NCBI GenBank assembly: GCA_034509425.1 | Contig: JAVTVJ010011652.1 | Coordinates: 1,565,001 to 1,629,000 of the forward strand | Reading direction: 5' to 3' | DNA length: 64,000 nt | Origin: Eopsaltria australis | Lineage: Eukaryota; Chordata; Aves; Passeriformes; Petroicidae | Part shown: positions 35,201-48,179 of the stretch, piece after piece | Layout of the letters: every line of letters begins with the position of its first letter | How positions within the stretch are numbered: position 1 is the stretch's first letter | Position numbers and translations under genes: made by a program | Notes under the pieces: generated by a model | Databases searched by the model: none | Seen by the model: only the letters and a program-made list of their open reading frames with translations | What the model was told of the DNA's origin: nothing

Positions 35201-38200
35201 TGTGTGTGTGTTTATCTCTTTTGGCTTGCAATGCCTTCCATGTTTCCCCGTTTTTATTTCCCCTCTCCACACACTCCTTCCCAGCTGCCATAACCAGCAC
35301 TCGCCCTCTGGCCAGTGTTTGGGCTGAGCAGGCTGTGAGCTGCTGGTGATGCCTCTCCCTCGGCCACTGGGCAGGATGCACACGTGGCATCTGCGCTCCC
35401 CTCGCTGTCGGGCAGCCTGCTGCCACCTGGTACCCTCTGCCCCAGACTCTGCTGCTGTGCTTGGTGCTGAGCACTCTGCAAAGGAGCCCTGCCCGGGCCA
35501 AAAGCATCCCCAGAGCAGCTTCTGCTTCATTGCTCTAAAAAGGATGGTTTGGTGGGTTTGTGCTTGCACTGCTGGAGAAGCAAGATGTTAAATGATGTTT
35601 GTTGTTGTTTCATTTAAATTCTACTTACAGCTGTAGCTGCATCTCTTAGCCTGCATGGAAAATATCAGTGATTACTTTGGTTTTTCTTTTTTCTGTACAG
35701 CAGATCCCTGATTTTCTCCCCGGGAGCCCCCATGCTTGGGGTTGTCTTGTCTCCTGCTACTGTCATTATGAGAGGGGAATCTGTGTATGCTTAGTGCCCT
35801 GTACAAGGGGTGGAAACACTTGCTGAGACAAGGCCTGGAGGATCTGGAAAAAGGAGTCTTTTTTTTACTCAACTCACTTTATTTCATTTGTATTTATTTT
35901 AGTAGTAAAGTGTAAGTGAATTCCCTTTTTTTTTGTGCTGCCTATTTTTATCCTACCAGTGATTTACCTTCATTTTTATATTAAGTAGGGTGCCTGTAGA
36001 GTATTTACTTGTAATTGTGTGTTTGTCTGTGTTTTACTCTTGAATATAAATAACATCCCAATGTCTCTTCAGTTTAGAAATTCTGCCAAGCTGTCACAGA
36101 CATCCTTTCATGATCCATATCCTTCTCAAACTCCCCACGATTGGTTTTTAAATGCTGGGGCCAGTGGACCGTAAGTTTTAGAGTTGCATTTGTTAGAGAT
36201 GCCATTTTGCATTCACTGAGAAAGGGCTGTTGCGTTTTGACACCGTTCCCTGTTGCCCTCCTCTGGTTTTAGGCCAGTGTGAAATATATTCAGAGCTGTG
36301 TTTTCTGAAGTGTAATAATAAGTATGTAATAGCCTGAATGAGGAGGCTGCTTGGCTCTGTACATGTGTGTTCATGTGTTTCACCTGCAAAGCCTGGATCC
36401 ATCCAGAGCTGCTGTCTGCACTAAGGCAGCACGACAACCACAGAAGATCAAGAAAGGACTAAATGAGCACTGTGTGTGCAGCAGTCGGTGGATTTGGGGT
36501 TTTTCATTTCCAATTTTTTCGTTTCCAGTTGCCCTACATGTAGCTGGTTTTAATATCTTTTGGTGACAACTTTTATGACATTAGGGGTCAGAGTCAAATT
36601 GATATCTACTTCATCCTTCTAAAAGCATTTAGATGTAACATCCTTTGGACCTAATCCAGTTCCTCTTCCCCTTGGAGGTCAAGTGTTGAAAGTACAGAAA
36701 ACATCACAGCTGCAGCATTTGGGTGTATGGGATAGGTGCAAGCAGTAGGGAGCTGGTGACTTCCAGAGGTGCACTGAGGATGCTGAGAAGGTTGGCAGTG
36801 GCAGTGGGTGAGCCTTCAAGCATTGCAAATCCCTGGCCAGTGCCCCAGCACAGCCTCTGCATAGCAGGCATGGCCATGTCATGACTCCACAGCTGTTCCA
36901 CCCCTCAGTGGCATTACAGATGCGGAGTGAAGCCTGCCTAATCCCAGCACTGAGCTTTGCTTCCTCAGGGGAGGAGCTCTGGGCTCTCTGGCCTAACAAC
37001 CTCTCTATATAAAATTTATTAGTTTATATCAACAATATCCTGATGCCAGATTTGATAATTCTGCAGCTCTGTGCCACAAGCTGAGTGACACCAGTTTTAT
37101 TTGTTCGCCTCCCTGACACCACAATCCTGCTTTTGCCCACTACTTACCTTTCCTCTTCCCTCACATTTTTCTTTCTCAGTACTCCCTTCTAAAATAAAAG
37201 CAAACATACCCAAACCAACTGAAAAGTTGGACATGTGACAACTTTCTTTGCGTTTTTGTATTAGTGGTATTATCCAAATCAGGTTAGCCAACTGGAAAAT
37301 GCATTATGGAAAAAGTCATTTCTGAGTGGAAGGAGGTGTTGATATCCATGCAAAGGAGTAGGAATGATTCTCCCAAAGGCTCAAAAAGTTGTTCTCACTT
37401 GTATTTGTATGATGCTCAACTGAAAAAAAAAAAAAAAGGAAATGTCTTCACTTCTCTTTAAAAAAACTTCTTAGCTAGACTTTTGTCATGGCTGCATGTC
37501 ACCCACTATGGCTACATTTTCCTGACTTGTTGTCAAGTCAAGGGTTATTTGCACAAAACTAATTTTAGAGTTTTCTCTTCTACATAAAATGTTTGGGTTG
37601 TTTTTTCCCTTTGATTTAATTTGTCAGTATCATGTAGCATTTCTGCCTCTGTCTCTGTATCCATTTCTAGTCAGTTTGTGGATGGTGGCACTGATTTGAC
37701 ATTTGGGGTTTTTTCATGGCTTTTAGGGAACTAAAAAAGGCTGACAGTCACTGGCTGATTGGTATGATAGGAGAGGTCAAATTTAGGATCAACATCACTT
37801 TGTGTAAATGTAAATAAAACACCACTCTATTTTTAGCTTTTTGTAGTATGCTGAATTTGGACTTTGGTATACAAATTAATTAGGGATAGAAACACTTGGT
37901 AAAGAATTTTAATTGAGCTCAAATATAACCCAAACCAGTATTTTTGGAATTGCAGAAGCAGTCTTTTTGTTTTTTCATGAGTGCAGAAAGTATGAATTCA
38001 TAACAATGGGAGGTCCCAGTAGGACCCAAAAATCTTGTGAAAAAGAATTATTTTCAAATTGCAATAATTCTTCCAATGCTTTACCATTTGTTTTCCATAA
38101 GTATGTAATAAGAAAACTCATTGCTTTAACATGCAAGTGTAGCTTGTACCAGTGGTGTAAAAAAAACCCCAACAATATTAGAGACTCCTGTTTCTTACAG

Positions 38201-41177
38201 GGAGATTTATGGTGTGTGCTAGCACAGAGCCAGACTCCCTCTTACACCATGTGAGCTGATATTAACTTGAGACCAGCATCACACAGCCATTTTTGTCTTT
38301 CCCTTTATTTGAAATATGACATGCACAAGTATAATTTGGCTTAAGAGACCAATTTATGCTTGAAGTGTTAAATAGTTTTTCTGTTGGCTTTGTGTGAGTT
38401 ACACTGAACACTTACCCAGTTGTCACTAGGATGAATCCATCTAATATAAAGTAATCCTTTATTCATACCAAATAACACTTTTTACTGCTTTACTTTACTG
38501 TAGTCAAGTCTCAGAGAGAATCTTTTTAAGTAATCCTTGGAGAGAGGGGAGCTGGTGACAGAGCCACGAATTCTCTGTGGATTTGGGAATTCATCATTAG
38601 ACTGTCTACACTCATTTTTCTAGGAAAAATAGTAATTTCTTGAGAGAGCGGTAGGAAGTAAATTTAAAAAAAAAAATAAAAGAAAACAAGCACAAAAAAT
38701 CAACACACACTTTGGGTCCCCAGTGATAGCACTGAGCTGCAAAGGTTTTCCACATGTTCTGAATACAAGTAAACAATTGGATTATTGAAATTGTTGCAAA
38801 CCCACATGTTTTTGCCTTAGAATTGGTCCACAAGAGTAAGAAAAGCTGCAAAATGAACCATATTTTGATGCAGTATATGCATAAACTTCCCCCATTGATA
38901 AAAGGTTAGAATCACTTTAAATTCAGTTTCATTTGCAGATATGGCTAATTCTTAAAAAAGAAAACTACAAATGATATTTTCTTGAATCACTTAGCGATAC
39001 CCAAACGCAGATCAGAATTCTAATTTCTCTTTGTCAGTAACAGATAACATAAAGATAAAAGCTGTTGTAGAATATGAATATTAATTTTTTAACCATATTG
39101 GAAAAGCCTTCTGACCACATAGCCCTGTGTTTTTGAAGCAATATTCTGGGAAGCAGCTGATTGAATCCTATAAATTTAAATGAGAGCCAAGTGACAGTCT
39201 GTACGGACCTTTTGAAAATTTGAGACTTAGTTCTTTATTCTCATTTCTTTTAAACTATTGTAGAAGACTTTCATGTATTTAGTGGACTTTCAAAGGCAGA
39301 CATGTATAGTGCATTTAAAATACTACAATTTAGTAGTATTGCAGTGCCTAAGTTGTCATTTCCTGCAGAGTAAAAGAGTATGGTTAAAACATGTTGTTCT
39401 ACATGATGCTGCAAGATTTAAGGCTTCTGCTTGTTCTCAGTGTAACCGGTGAAAACTTTATTGCCTGTTGTCAGAAAAGAAAAGATCAATTTAATTTTTG
39501 AAACTTGAATCTAAATCTTAGGTCATGCTTCCTTTATAATTACACACACTTACTGGAATGGCATATGGTGAAAATATATAGAGCTTTGTGCTACAAAAGG
39601 AACGAGGAGAAATCCTAGGCTTTTATGTTGATTGCACCTGTATGGGGGCTTTATAAGCTTACAATTTGTATCATTTATAGATACAGACTCAACATAGCCC
39701 TAATGTAGCTAGTACTGCAAAGCGTTTTTTTTTTCTCGCCCCTTCTTTCTGGTGACTGAATGATAGGTAAAGCAATTTTCAACAAATGTCTCCCTGTAGG
39801 CTGTCATCATGGAAGCGCTGTAATCTTGCATTTTAACCTTAGCACTGGCGACTGTCCAGAAATTATTTCATTTATGCCAAACCCTTCTGCACAGAGCACT
39901 TGCTCTCTTACAGTATGGGAAGGGAACAAACTTTTAAATCTTAACATTCCCATTGTTTTATTAGATCTTTATCATCTGTGTTGATGAGGATGTAGCAAAA
40001 GTGAAATAGTCACATCTTCCTTTGTTTTCTTGGGCTGATCTTGGTTTTATTATGGGAGTGAAAATCTGAAAACTCACAGATGACTTAGGTGCCTATTTGA
40101 CATTTGTACCTTTGGGAATGTTTAGTGCTGGAATCTGATAGTTACAAAAATAAATTGTACTTCATTAAATCCAAGCTGTTTCCTCTTTAGTGGTTTGGTT
40201 TGTTTTAAAATTCACATGCAGCCTTGTGCAGAGGCTCAGGTGGTAATGTTGCTGCCTTCTATAAAACTGTTTTTGTAGCTGTTTTATGCATATCTGTTAA
40301 TCCTTTAGTGTAGGCTAAGAGCTTCTCTTTACAAAGAAACACAGAGCATAAATGATCCCTTAAATTAAGCCTGAATTTAGATTTTATTCAGGATCAAGTC
40401 ATGAATAAGCTACTGTTGAGCTCTGGCAGCTATAGAGCCTCACAGAGTGTCTATGCCCTCTTTCCTAAACCTTGCACACCTAAAATTCCAGCAAATAAAG
40501 TAATTTAGAGCTGCAGGTGCACATTTTATTTAATCTGTAGAAGTATCCTTACCCTGTATAACTAGTTGGAAGATATATTTTGCGTTAAATTCATAAAATC
40601 CCATTAATTTTATCTTCTCATGTGATCTGTGTTTCTTTATCAGTAAACACGGTAATAACTTAGAGGTGGAGATGAGCAGGTATTTGCACAACAAGATGTT
40701 ATCCCATGCCTGTGAAATCTGTGGTGATAGACTTGTTGGAAGTCCTTTACATTGATTTCCACATACTGAAAATGCAGTTTTGAGTTATTCCCCAGCTCTG
40801 AAAACCAAAATTTCCAAACTCTTGACAAATATCCTGTGCAAGGTATTCTGCACTACGGAATGGTACAGAGAGCAGCTTCAGAGAGGGCCGTGCTGCTCCA
40901 TCCTTTTATTGCACACTGGGACAAGGAGTTTGTTCTTGCAGACCTTCTTGGAGGCAGTATTCAGAGGGAAAATCTTGCCTACAAATAAAGCTTTATGTTA
41001 GAAATTGTTCCACTCCTTGAAATTGTTGTCATATCAAGTTGGCTCAGGCAGCTGATATTTTCAGCTCCTTTTCCTACTGGGATTTTTTCCCCCATTTTAT
41101 TCTTTTTAAACCTCTCTCTTTCTATGAGAGGGACTGTCAGTCATGCATTAAATGATTCCTGATTAGACAGTGCTTTC

Positions 41178-41272
41178 CCACAGATAGGATGTTGGCCTCA
41201 GAGTCACCAAACCAGAGTCTGCTCTGAGTTCAGCTATTAACTGAGCCAACCAGAAATTTGTAATTACTTTCA
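41178..41272 (+). mobile_element. Possible MIR-like (CORE-SINE) fragment
   Basis: GTTGGCCTCAGAGTCACCAA followed by ACCAGAGTCTGCTCTGAGTTCAGCTATTAACTGAGCC follows the order of the MIR body (GGCCTGGGAGTCAGGAGACCTGGGTTC... CCACTAACT). It is very decayed and short. Confidence 0.35.
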
Positions 41273-41934
41273 TTTTAAGTATAGGTCAAAGTTGTTGTAG
41301 AAGAACCAACTATTTGCTTAAGTGTTTAAATATGGATTTCTCCACAAGTCTCGACCTCTGTGGTTTCTTTGGCTTCATTTCCTCTTTAGTTTCCAGCTTT
41401 CAGAGACTCAGCTGCACATAAGTTACTTACTGTAAAGTCAAATATTTTCAGTCAGTCGGGTCACTTACTAAGGGTACAGATGCCATTTTGTCCAGCATTT
41501 TTTGTGGCTGGAGCAGTGGAAATACAGAATTGTCTCAAGCAAAAGGGTCAAAGCACTGGCCTCTGCTCCTAGAATCTTTCAAGCAATCAGTTAAAAAACC
41601 CCCCCCAACAATCACAGCACATTAACAGCTGGTGTATTCCAGTGACTGAGACCTTATGTTATCTAAGAGTTCCCAGAAATACTCTGTCATGTATCTGAAG
41701 TGTGGGAGCAAAGAGATTAAGAACAGAGTTCACTCAAATACTCAAGAGATGACCTTCTGAGATTTGGTAAGCAGAGAAGTAAAAGCATGCTTAGTAAAAA
41801 TTAGGAAAAGATTATTGTGAATATTAATGTCCTTTATTTAAGAGTCTTCAAATGTTCTGTAGTTAGAGAATTTCCCATCAGTATTTTTCTTTCATGTCAG
41901 TGTTTGTTTCCGGTACATGATGAGTTTGATGAGC

Positions 41935-42287
41935 AGTGGCTGAGGGGGCTGGTGGTGTTAATCCTGGGGACGAGGAGGCTCAGGGGGACCTTGTCCCTCT
42001 CTCCAACAACCTGATAGGAGGTTGTAGCCAGGGGGAAATCAGCCTCTTCTCCCAAAAAACCGTGACAGGACAAGAGAAAACAGCATCAAGTTGCACTAGG
42101 GGAGGTTTAGACCAGATATAAGGGAAAACTTCTTCACCTGATGGGTTGAAAACACTGGAAGGATTTAAAAGCTGTGTGGATGTGGCATTTGTGGAAGTGG
42201 TTTTGTGGTGGACTTGGCAATGCTGGTTCAGTGGTTGGACTCAATGATCTTAGAGGTTTTCTCCTGCCTAAATGATTCTATGATTTC
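41935..42287 (+). mobile_element. CR1 LINE 3' end with internal deletion
   Basis: Sense-strand CR1 order is clear: GAGGCTCAGGGGGACCTTGT, CAACAACCTGATAGGAGGTTGTAG, ATCAGCCTCTTCTCCCAA, GACAGGACAAGAGAAAACAGC, AAGTTGCACTAGGGGAGGTTTAGA, then TTGGACTCAATGATCTTAGAGG and the terminal ATGATTCTATGATTTC. Between AAAACACTGGAAGG and ATTTAAAAGCTGTGTGG about 45 bases of the usual sequence are missing, compared with the CR1 consensus I remember. It is a 5'-truncated plus-strand insertion without a usable reading frame. Confidence 0.92.
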
Positions 42288-42779
42288 TACTGCCTGAAGA
42301 GTATAATTCACTAAATATGGCTGGGAAAAAAGGCAAAGTTTCCCTAATAAGAACCTCACATAGACTATTAAGTTAAAACTTCCAGGAGACATTATTAGTT
42401 GCAGGGGTAAGGGTCAGGTCTCTTTGTGGATATATCTTCTCTTGGCTTTCAGCCTAACAGCTTTAGGGGACGTTAGCTTGGAACCAAGCAATATAAGCAG
42501 AAACAATTCTGGTGCTCCTGCCTGGTGGGAGCTCACAGATGCTTGTAACAAAAATCGTTAAAAATTGTTTCATTAGTTTGCAAAAATCAGATTTCTTGGA
42601 ATACTCCGCCTTCTTTTGCCAAGAATTTTTAATTTCTTTTATGTTCTGTGTATGACAAGCACTAGCAGAAGCTACCTCACAATTAATTATGATGATATAT
42701 AGGACTTAAAATGACCACTCAGCATTTCTCCATTTGCATGTTGAAAACAAAAGGTAATTGGGTTGAAAACAATATGGCA

Positions 42780-42970
42780 TTTAATGCCTTTAAGTGGCAC
42801 ATTTTTCCAAAAGATAAAGACGCACCAACCTTCGAAAATTACATAATATCACAGACATAAGTAAAACTAATCAGATATGCCACGTGCCCTCATTTTCTAA
42901 GTGCAATAGCTCATTTGGCTGTTAGCAAAACCTTGCTTAGTGATGCATCGATAATTAGAAACTGTCACTG
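42780..42970. promoter_or_regulatory. Candidate conserved intronic regulatory element
   Basis: Non-repetitive, with retained CpGs (AGACGCACC, CTTCGAAAATT), an E-box CACGTG at 42881-42886, ATGCATCGATAATTAGAA around 42943 (octamer-like, ATCGAT and TAATTA homeodomain words) and GATAAAGAC. The clustering of developmental transcription-factor words in CpG-poor intron suggests an enhancer; unproven. Confidence 0.3.
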
Positions 42971-45038
42971 TCTGTATATGAATAACACTTTTTCTCCCTC
43001 TTGCTATTTTGATATTGGGGGGAGGAACATCATAACATACCACATTTCATCTGTCCTGGAGTACAAACATAGCTGGACACTTCAAGATGTCCATGTAGAA
43101 TTTTTTAAATATTATGAAATGAAGTGTTTTTATAATTACAGTTACAAACAAATATTTTTATCCAGTAGGCAGAGGGGAGGGGTTGCTTTTGTGGTAACAC
43201 ATCTGCAAAGCAGCCTCCTCTGTGTAGTGTTTAATAAAATCAGTTTTTTTACAGCTTGGTAGCATGTATTTTAGAAACAAAGAATTTTCTTGTTTGAAAT
43301 GAATATTTGTACTTAAACCTGCTTAGAATGCCAGTAGAAAGCCATTTGCTGGTGACTTTCTGACAGACAGGCTTCTCTGAGCTCATAGCTGTTCATCCAT
43401 TAGGCAGAGTGGGCACGGGGAAGTTTTGTCTGTCAGTCTCCAGGAATCATTAAACTGCTGTAAGCCTGGGCTGCAAGCAGGGTGGGCAGTCCTGAGAGAT
43501 GACAGTGTTTTAGTATCCTTTTCTCTGCAGATCAAAAGAGTGTCTGTGCAGACCTGTGCTGTTGCAGAGCGCCTTTCATGGGGACACAGCTCCTCTGTTC
43601 TCCAGGGTGTGTTTTATGTGCAGCAGTGCTTTGTGCGTGGCCCTTGTCGCTGGCTCTGTTGTTGCATTTCCACTGAGCGTCAAAGGAAGGACAGGACATC
43701 CATCTGGACAGATTTAGGGGCAGGCTCATTGCATGAGACTATTTTTAATTTGTGCTTAGAAGCTTATCCCGTTCCTTATAATAGTTTTTGTATAAAGAAC
43801 AGAATCTTGACTAAACTATTATTCAAGTAGTCACATTTAAATCAAAGCTATTGTAAACAGGCCAGCTGCTCTGTGACAGTGATATCCACGTTTTAGTGAT
43901 CCATCTGTGGTCTTTAGTTGGAGTAGGAGGGGGAATTCCCCTTTTCCTTCAGAGAGAGATGTAAGTGGACAGTGCTGAACATTTTGTGGGTGACTCTGAG
44001 CCTTGTTTTTCCACTAAAAATGGTGGTGGTGATGCAGATCTCGCTGTCTGAAGCCTAGACAAAACAAAAACCCAAGTGACAATTAGATAACTCTGGTAAA
44101 TGAAGATAAAACCATTTATCTGGGAGGCACATAAAGCCATCCATGCTGAGGAGAGGACAATGCAGAGCTGATTTAGGATATTTGCATCCATTCAGATTTG
44201 TAAACAATAGTCTTTAAAAAATATTGTTGACTCTGTTTTTTCAGTCTGCTTACTGTAGCCATTTATTTGTGAAACAGTTCATTTATACCCATAAGAACCC
44301 CACATTTGGATTCTGCAGTGCACCAGGGTGCACTGAGGGAACTCCAGAGGCTGTTTGGAAGCTCTCAGATAGTCCTTTGTGCAGGTGTGTGCGTTTCTTA
44401 GTGATAACTTCACATTCCTTACTGGTAACACCTTCAGGGAGAAGGTTGCACAAGGCAGCTTTGGCCCCCTTTTCATTGTTTTACCCCACAGCTGATGATA
44501 CAAATTTAGAAAACTCTCCTTGAGAGATAGAGAGCCTCAGACAGTGCTAAAGAACTGCAGATCACTTGAGGTGTATTCTAGCCACTGTTTAGCTGGGAAT
44601 ATCTGGGGACTCCAGAAATTTTAGTTGGCACTAAACCAGCTTTAAAATTTGGGTTTATTATGTAAACCAACTATTTCCAATTCTTTTTTAATGGAAATTT
44701 AAAGTATTGAAATAATAGTGTAGGACTTCAGAAGTTCCCAGGACAGCATCCAGATTCCTACTGTCTCCGGGCTGATGGGATTTCAAAACTTGATTCAAAG
44801 ACCAGCTGCCTGAATTAATAGGAAATGTATTAAAGGTGCATGATGTCATGGACTTACAGGCATACATACATAAGTGAGTAATTGGATGGCTGTAAGAATA
44901 TGGACATAACCCTTGGTCTCAGGTGGTTCCTTGACACACACAGTGCCAAGACATTCACTCCCACACGTGGGCCCAGGAGGGGAAATTTCCTTTTCCTCCT
45001 GTTGTATGTAAAATATGACAGAGGATTCTTTAAAAACA

Positions 45039-45092
45039 GTGCATTTTGTTACTCACAATCCATAAATATTTATGGACTGTGAGAAAATGCAC
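45039..45092. repeat. 54-base bulged hairpin / imperfect palindrome
   Basis: Outer arms GTGCATTTT (45039-45047) and AAAATGCAC (45084-45092) pair. After a 4-base bulge on the left (45048-45051), CTCACA (45052-45057) pairs with TGTGAG (45078-45083). One mismatch follows, then 45059-45076 is a perfect 18-base palindrome (TCCATAAAT/ATTTATGGA). In total about 22-24 pairs form with almost no loop. It is similar in size to a short pre-microRNA stem or a tiny MITE. No surrounding element is recognised. Confidence 0.8.
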
Positions 45093-47189
45093 CTGCTACT
45101 TACTGCTCCATGTGAAACAAAAGCTCAGGAAAGAAAATGCTATAAACCAAAAGAGATGCTGAAACATATTTTTTCAATTAGTGATAGGTACTAGAAGCTA
45201 AAATGAACTTTTTTTCAGAGACAAGATGAAAAAAAGCAGCAAAGTTAAACCGTCCAACTGAAGAACCTGGCTCCAAAGGCTCTACTTAGTAAGAATCATA
45301 AACAATAACTACAGTACTATCAGAAGTAGATGATGGTTGAATAGATTGGAAAAGTAAACTCTCCTCAGTATGTTTTCAGAGATGATTATGGGTAATCTAT
45401 GTATCCAGAGCTCCTTGAGAGGCCCCTTTTATTACAAGGCTAAGGGATTTTATGATCTGTCTCATGTGAATTGGCCTGTGACTGTGCACTGCTTCGTAGA
45501 TTTATCTGAGGGACCTCCTGGTTTAGATTGCCTGTGTCTACACTGCATTCAGTGTGCAAACATTTGAATTAAATTTGGATTTTGGAGCCATGGAACCTCA
45601 CTGGCATGTAAAATACTCCAGACTGAAAAAGTACATCTGGGAACTTGGAGCAAAACCTTTTTTAAATGCTAAACTTTTGCTGTCTTTGCTACAGGATTCT
45701 CAATACAAAAAGTAGCTTTTTGAAACATTCCAGAGAAATTGTGCTTGTTTTTATTAATGAAATACCTACACTAAGAATTCATAATGAAAATGAATGGGAT
45801 GAAAATGGTTAGGTAAAATTAAGCTGCAATGTTGTAGTAAGATATCTTCTCAGGAGTTTCATAAAAGAGACCCTTTTCCCTTCCAGATGTTAACATGACC
45901 CATAGGTCAGAGGGAGCTGTTTGCTGTCTCTAAGGTAGACACAGTCTTTTCCTACCCAGGATTTCTGTAGATGGAGCTGCTGCAGTTTCTCTTTTTTCTT
46001 CTTGTTTTTTTTTTCTTGTTAAATCTTGCCATTTTAGTAGATGTGATTAGGCCTGCTTATATGGTGAAAACAGGAGATAACACTGTGTCTTACAACAGGA
46101 ACATGAATGACTGCAGTGCTTCAAAAATCTATTGTGCAGTCAAGGAGCAACAGTGTGCTGTGATTACACCTTGCATTGCCAGGAGCACCTCTGGACTGCT
46201 TAACAAACTTGAGTTGTTCTTGTTTCAGCTTCCAAATGTTTGTAATGGCATCTGACAGCATTAGAGTAGCACAGAGCTTCTGAAATGGCAAACTCCAGCC
46301 CAGGAATTGTCTGTTAGAAGCGTGTGATGTCTGTATCCCCATGGGAAATCTTGGAATTCCTACCTGTGGCATGGGGGGAAGCTTCCCCACAGTGCCAGAG
46401 CTCTGAGCTTTGACGTCAGCCTGAGGTTTTTATTAGCAGGTCTGGTAAAGCTGGAGCTGGCTCATTGCTCCTGCTGAGCACACTGTGGCAAGGGCTGATC
46501 AGACCTTGGTAAAAATTAGCAGTGCTGGCAAAAGGAGCTTCTGGGCCTTGAAAAATACTAATTGAGTAGTCTTCTAATAGTACATTGTAATTCAGCTTAA
46601 AGAGCTTAATCAGAATCTATTACATGCTGCTAAAGTGGCTCAATAATGGAAGGCTGATTCATAACCATCATAATCACTTCATTGCACTTTTAGTTTAGAT
46701 CTGTTTTTCTTCTTGCTTTAGTGCCCAATAGAGTCCTCATAGCCAGAAAAACCTTTGAATTAAATGCTTGTAGTATTAAAATTTGGGGTTGTACCTATGA
46801 AATAATGAAATAGTAAAAGACTTAATTGCAGGGCAGTACACTTTGGGTTTTATTACTTTACTTGAATTTGTGGTGTAAAAGGAGATTTTGACTGGTGTAC
46901 TGAAACTTATTTTTACATATTTTCTATCATCTTGCAAAATCCCGGAGCTGAATTTTTTAGGGGGAGAAGCACATTGTTTTTGAGAATGTTTTGCAGGGAA
47001 CTCTGTTTCTGTAACAATTGTAAATCCATGCTCAAACAACTGATCTGAAATGTATTTCTGTATGATAGTGAAGTTGGCCCGTTCCTGTAGTTTTTGCTCA
47101 GGTTTCACTACTTTAATTTTTGGCTCAGTAGAAACGTCCAAAAGTGTAGACCAAAGACAGAACCTTTGAGGGGGCTCAACTGGTGACCA

Positions 47190-47325
47190 TCAGCCTTGTT
47201 CTTCAGGGAAGGCAGAGCTGGCTGATCAGCACACCTGAGTTCACAGCTTTAGATGTGCCACAGATTCACTGTCTGGTCTCTCTGTCTCAGTTTATCAATC
47301 TGTTTGATGACAATAAAATAAATTC
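47190..47325 (+). mobile_element. Possible MIR-like SINE remnant
   Basis: CACTGTCTGGTCTCTCTGTC with TCAGTTTATCAATCTGTTTGATGACAATAAAAT resembles the 3' part of a MIR element (CTCTCTGTGCCTCAGTTTCC, ATCTGTAAAATGGGGATAATAAT). Roughly 900 bases later is an L2-like LINE, the family that mobilised MIR. Diverged and uncertain. Confidence 0.4.
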
Positions 47326-47432
47326 AGCTTTCCTCCAGGACAAACAGTGTGTGCAAGTTCATAAAAAGGACTTTGAATGTGTGCAGTGCTGTGTAGAAGT
47401 AACCTGCTATGGTAATAAATTGGGACGGAGTG

Positions 47433-47625
47433 GATTAATTTAATTAATCAATCTTGATTTAAATCATGGTTTTAAAGTAGCCTCTATTTGAATAATTGAT
47501 TTAAATTTTGCTTTGCATGTTACTGTCTCATGATTTATCTAAAGAAATATTGATTTCTAGTTGTTAGTAAGCATTGATTTTTCAATGAGATACACAGTGA
47601 ATTAAACTGATTATTTCTATTTAGG
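47433..47625. repeat. TTTAAA/GATTTAAAT-rich block, possible ancient MITE
   Basis: Within 190 bases the words TTGATTTAAATC, GATTTAAATT, GGTTTTAAAG, ATTGATTTC and CATTGATTTTTCAATG recur in both orientations. It begins with the palindrome GATTAATT-T-AATTAATC at 47433-47449. Such nested TTTAAA palindromes resemble decayed palindromic transposons I recall from reptiles. The 21.6-kb palindrome shares the GATTTAAA and CAATG words. Confidence 0.4.
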
Positions 47626-48179
47626 CAGGGAAGGTTTTGAGTGTTTTTTGTGTTTGCTTGTGGGTTTTTTTTCTAAATTTTTGAAGGTGTCACTCGTGTG
47701 GAATGATTTCCTTATATTTATGTAAAGGAAAAAACTCCAGGCAAAACTGTTCTGGACAGAATAAGAATTGCCTCAATTAGGATGCTTGCTTTCTTTTTCA
47801 AAATAAAGGCAAGGATTATGTTCCAGTGGTTAACTTCAGGGTGAAGGAAGCCTTTTTAGAAGAGATACCTGAGAAAGCATGACAGAGAGTTGTGTTTTGG
47901 AAAGGAAGAAACAAATATATTTCACATATTCAGGGTTGTGGTGGCATGCATGAGGCCTTAGGAAAAACAAGAAGGAAGAGTAAGTGCATTTGTAAGAAAC
48001 GGGAGAAGAAAAGTGTAGAAAAATTAATTTAGAGGGGAGATGAACTAAACCTTGGAAGAGTCAGAACCTTGAGCTTAATGAAGAAGGTAATGGTTAACTT
48101 TATATAATTTTTCTTTTAATGGGTGACCATTAAAATTCATGGTCAATGGCCAATTTCAATGGTCAGTGCAGGTAAGGAG

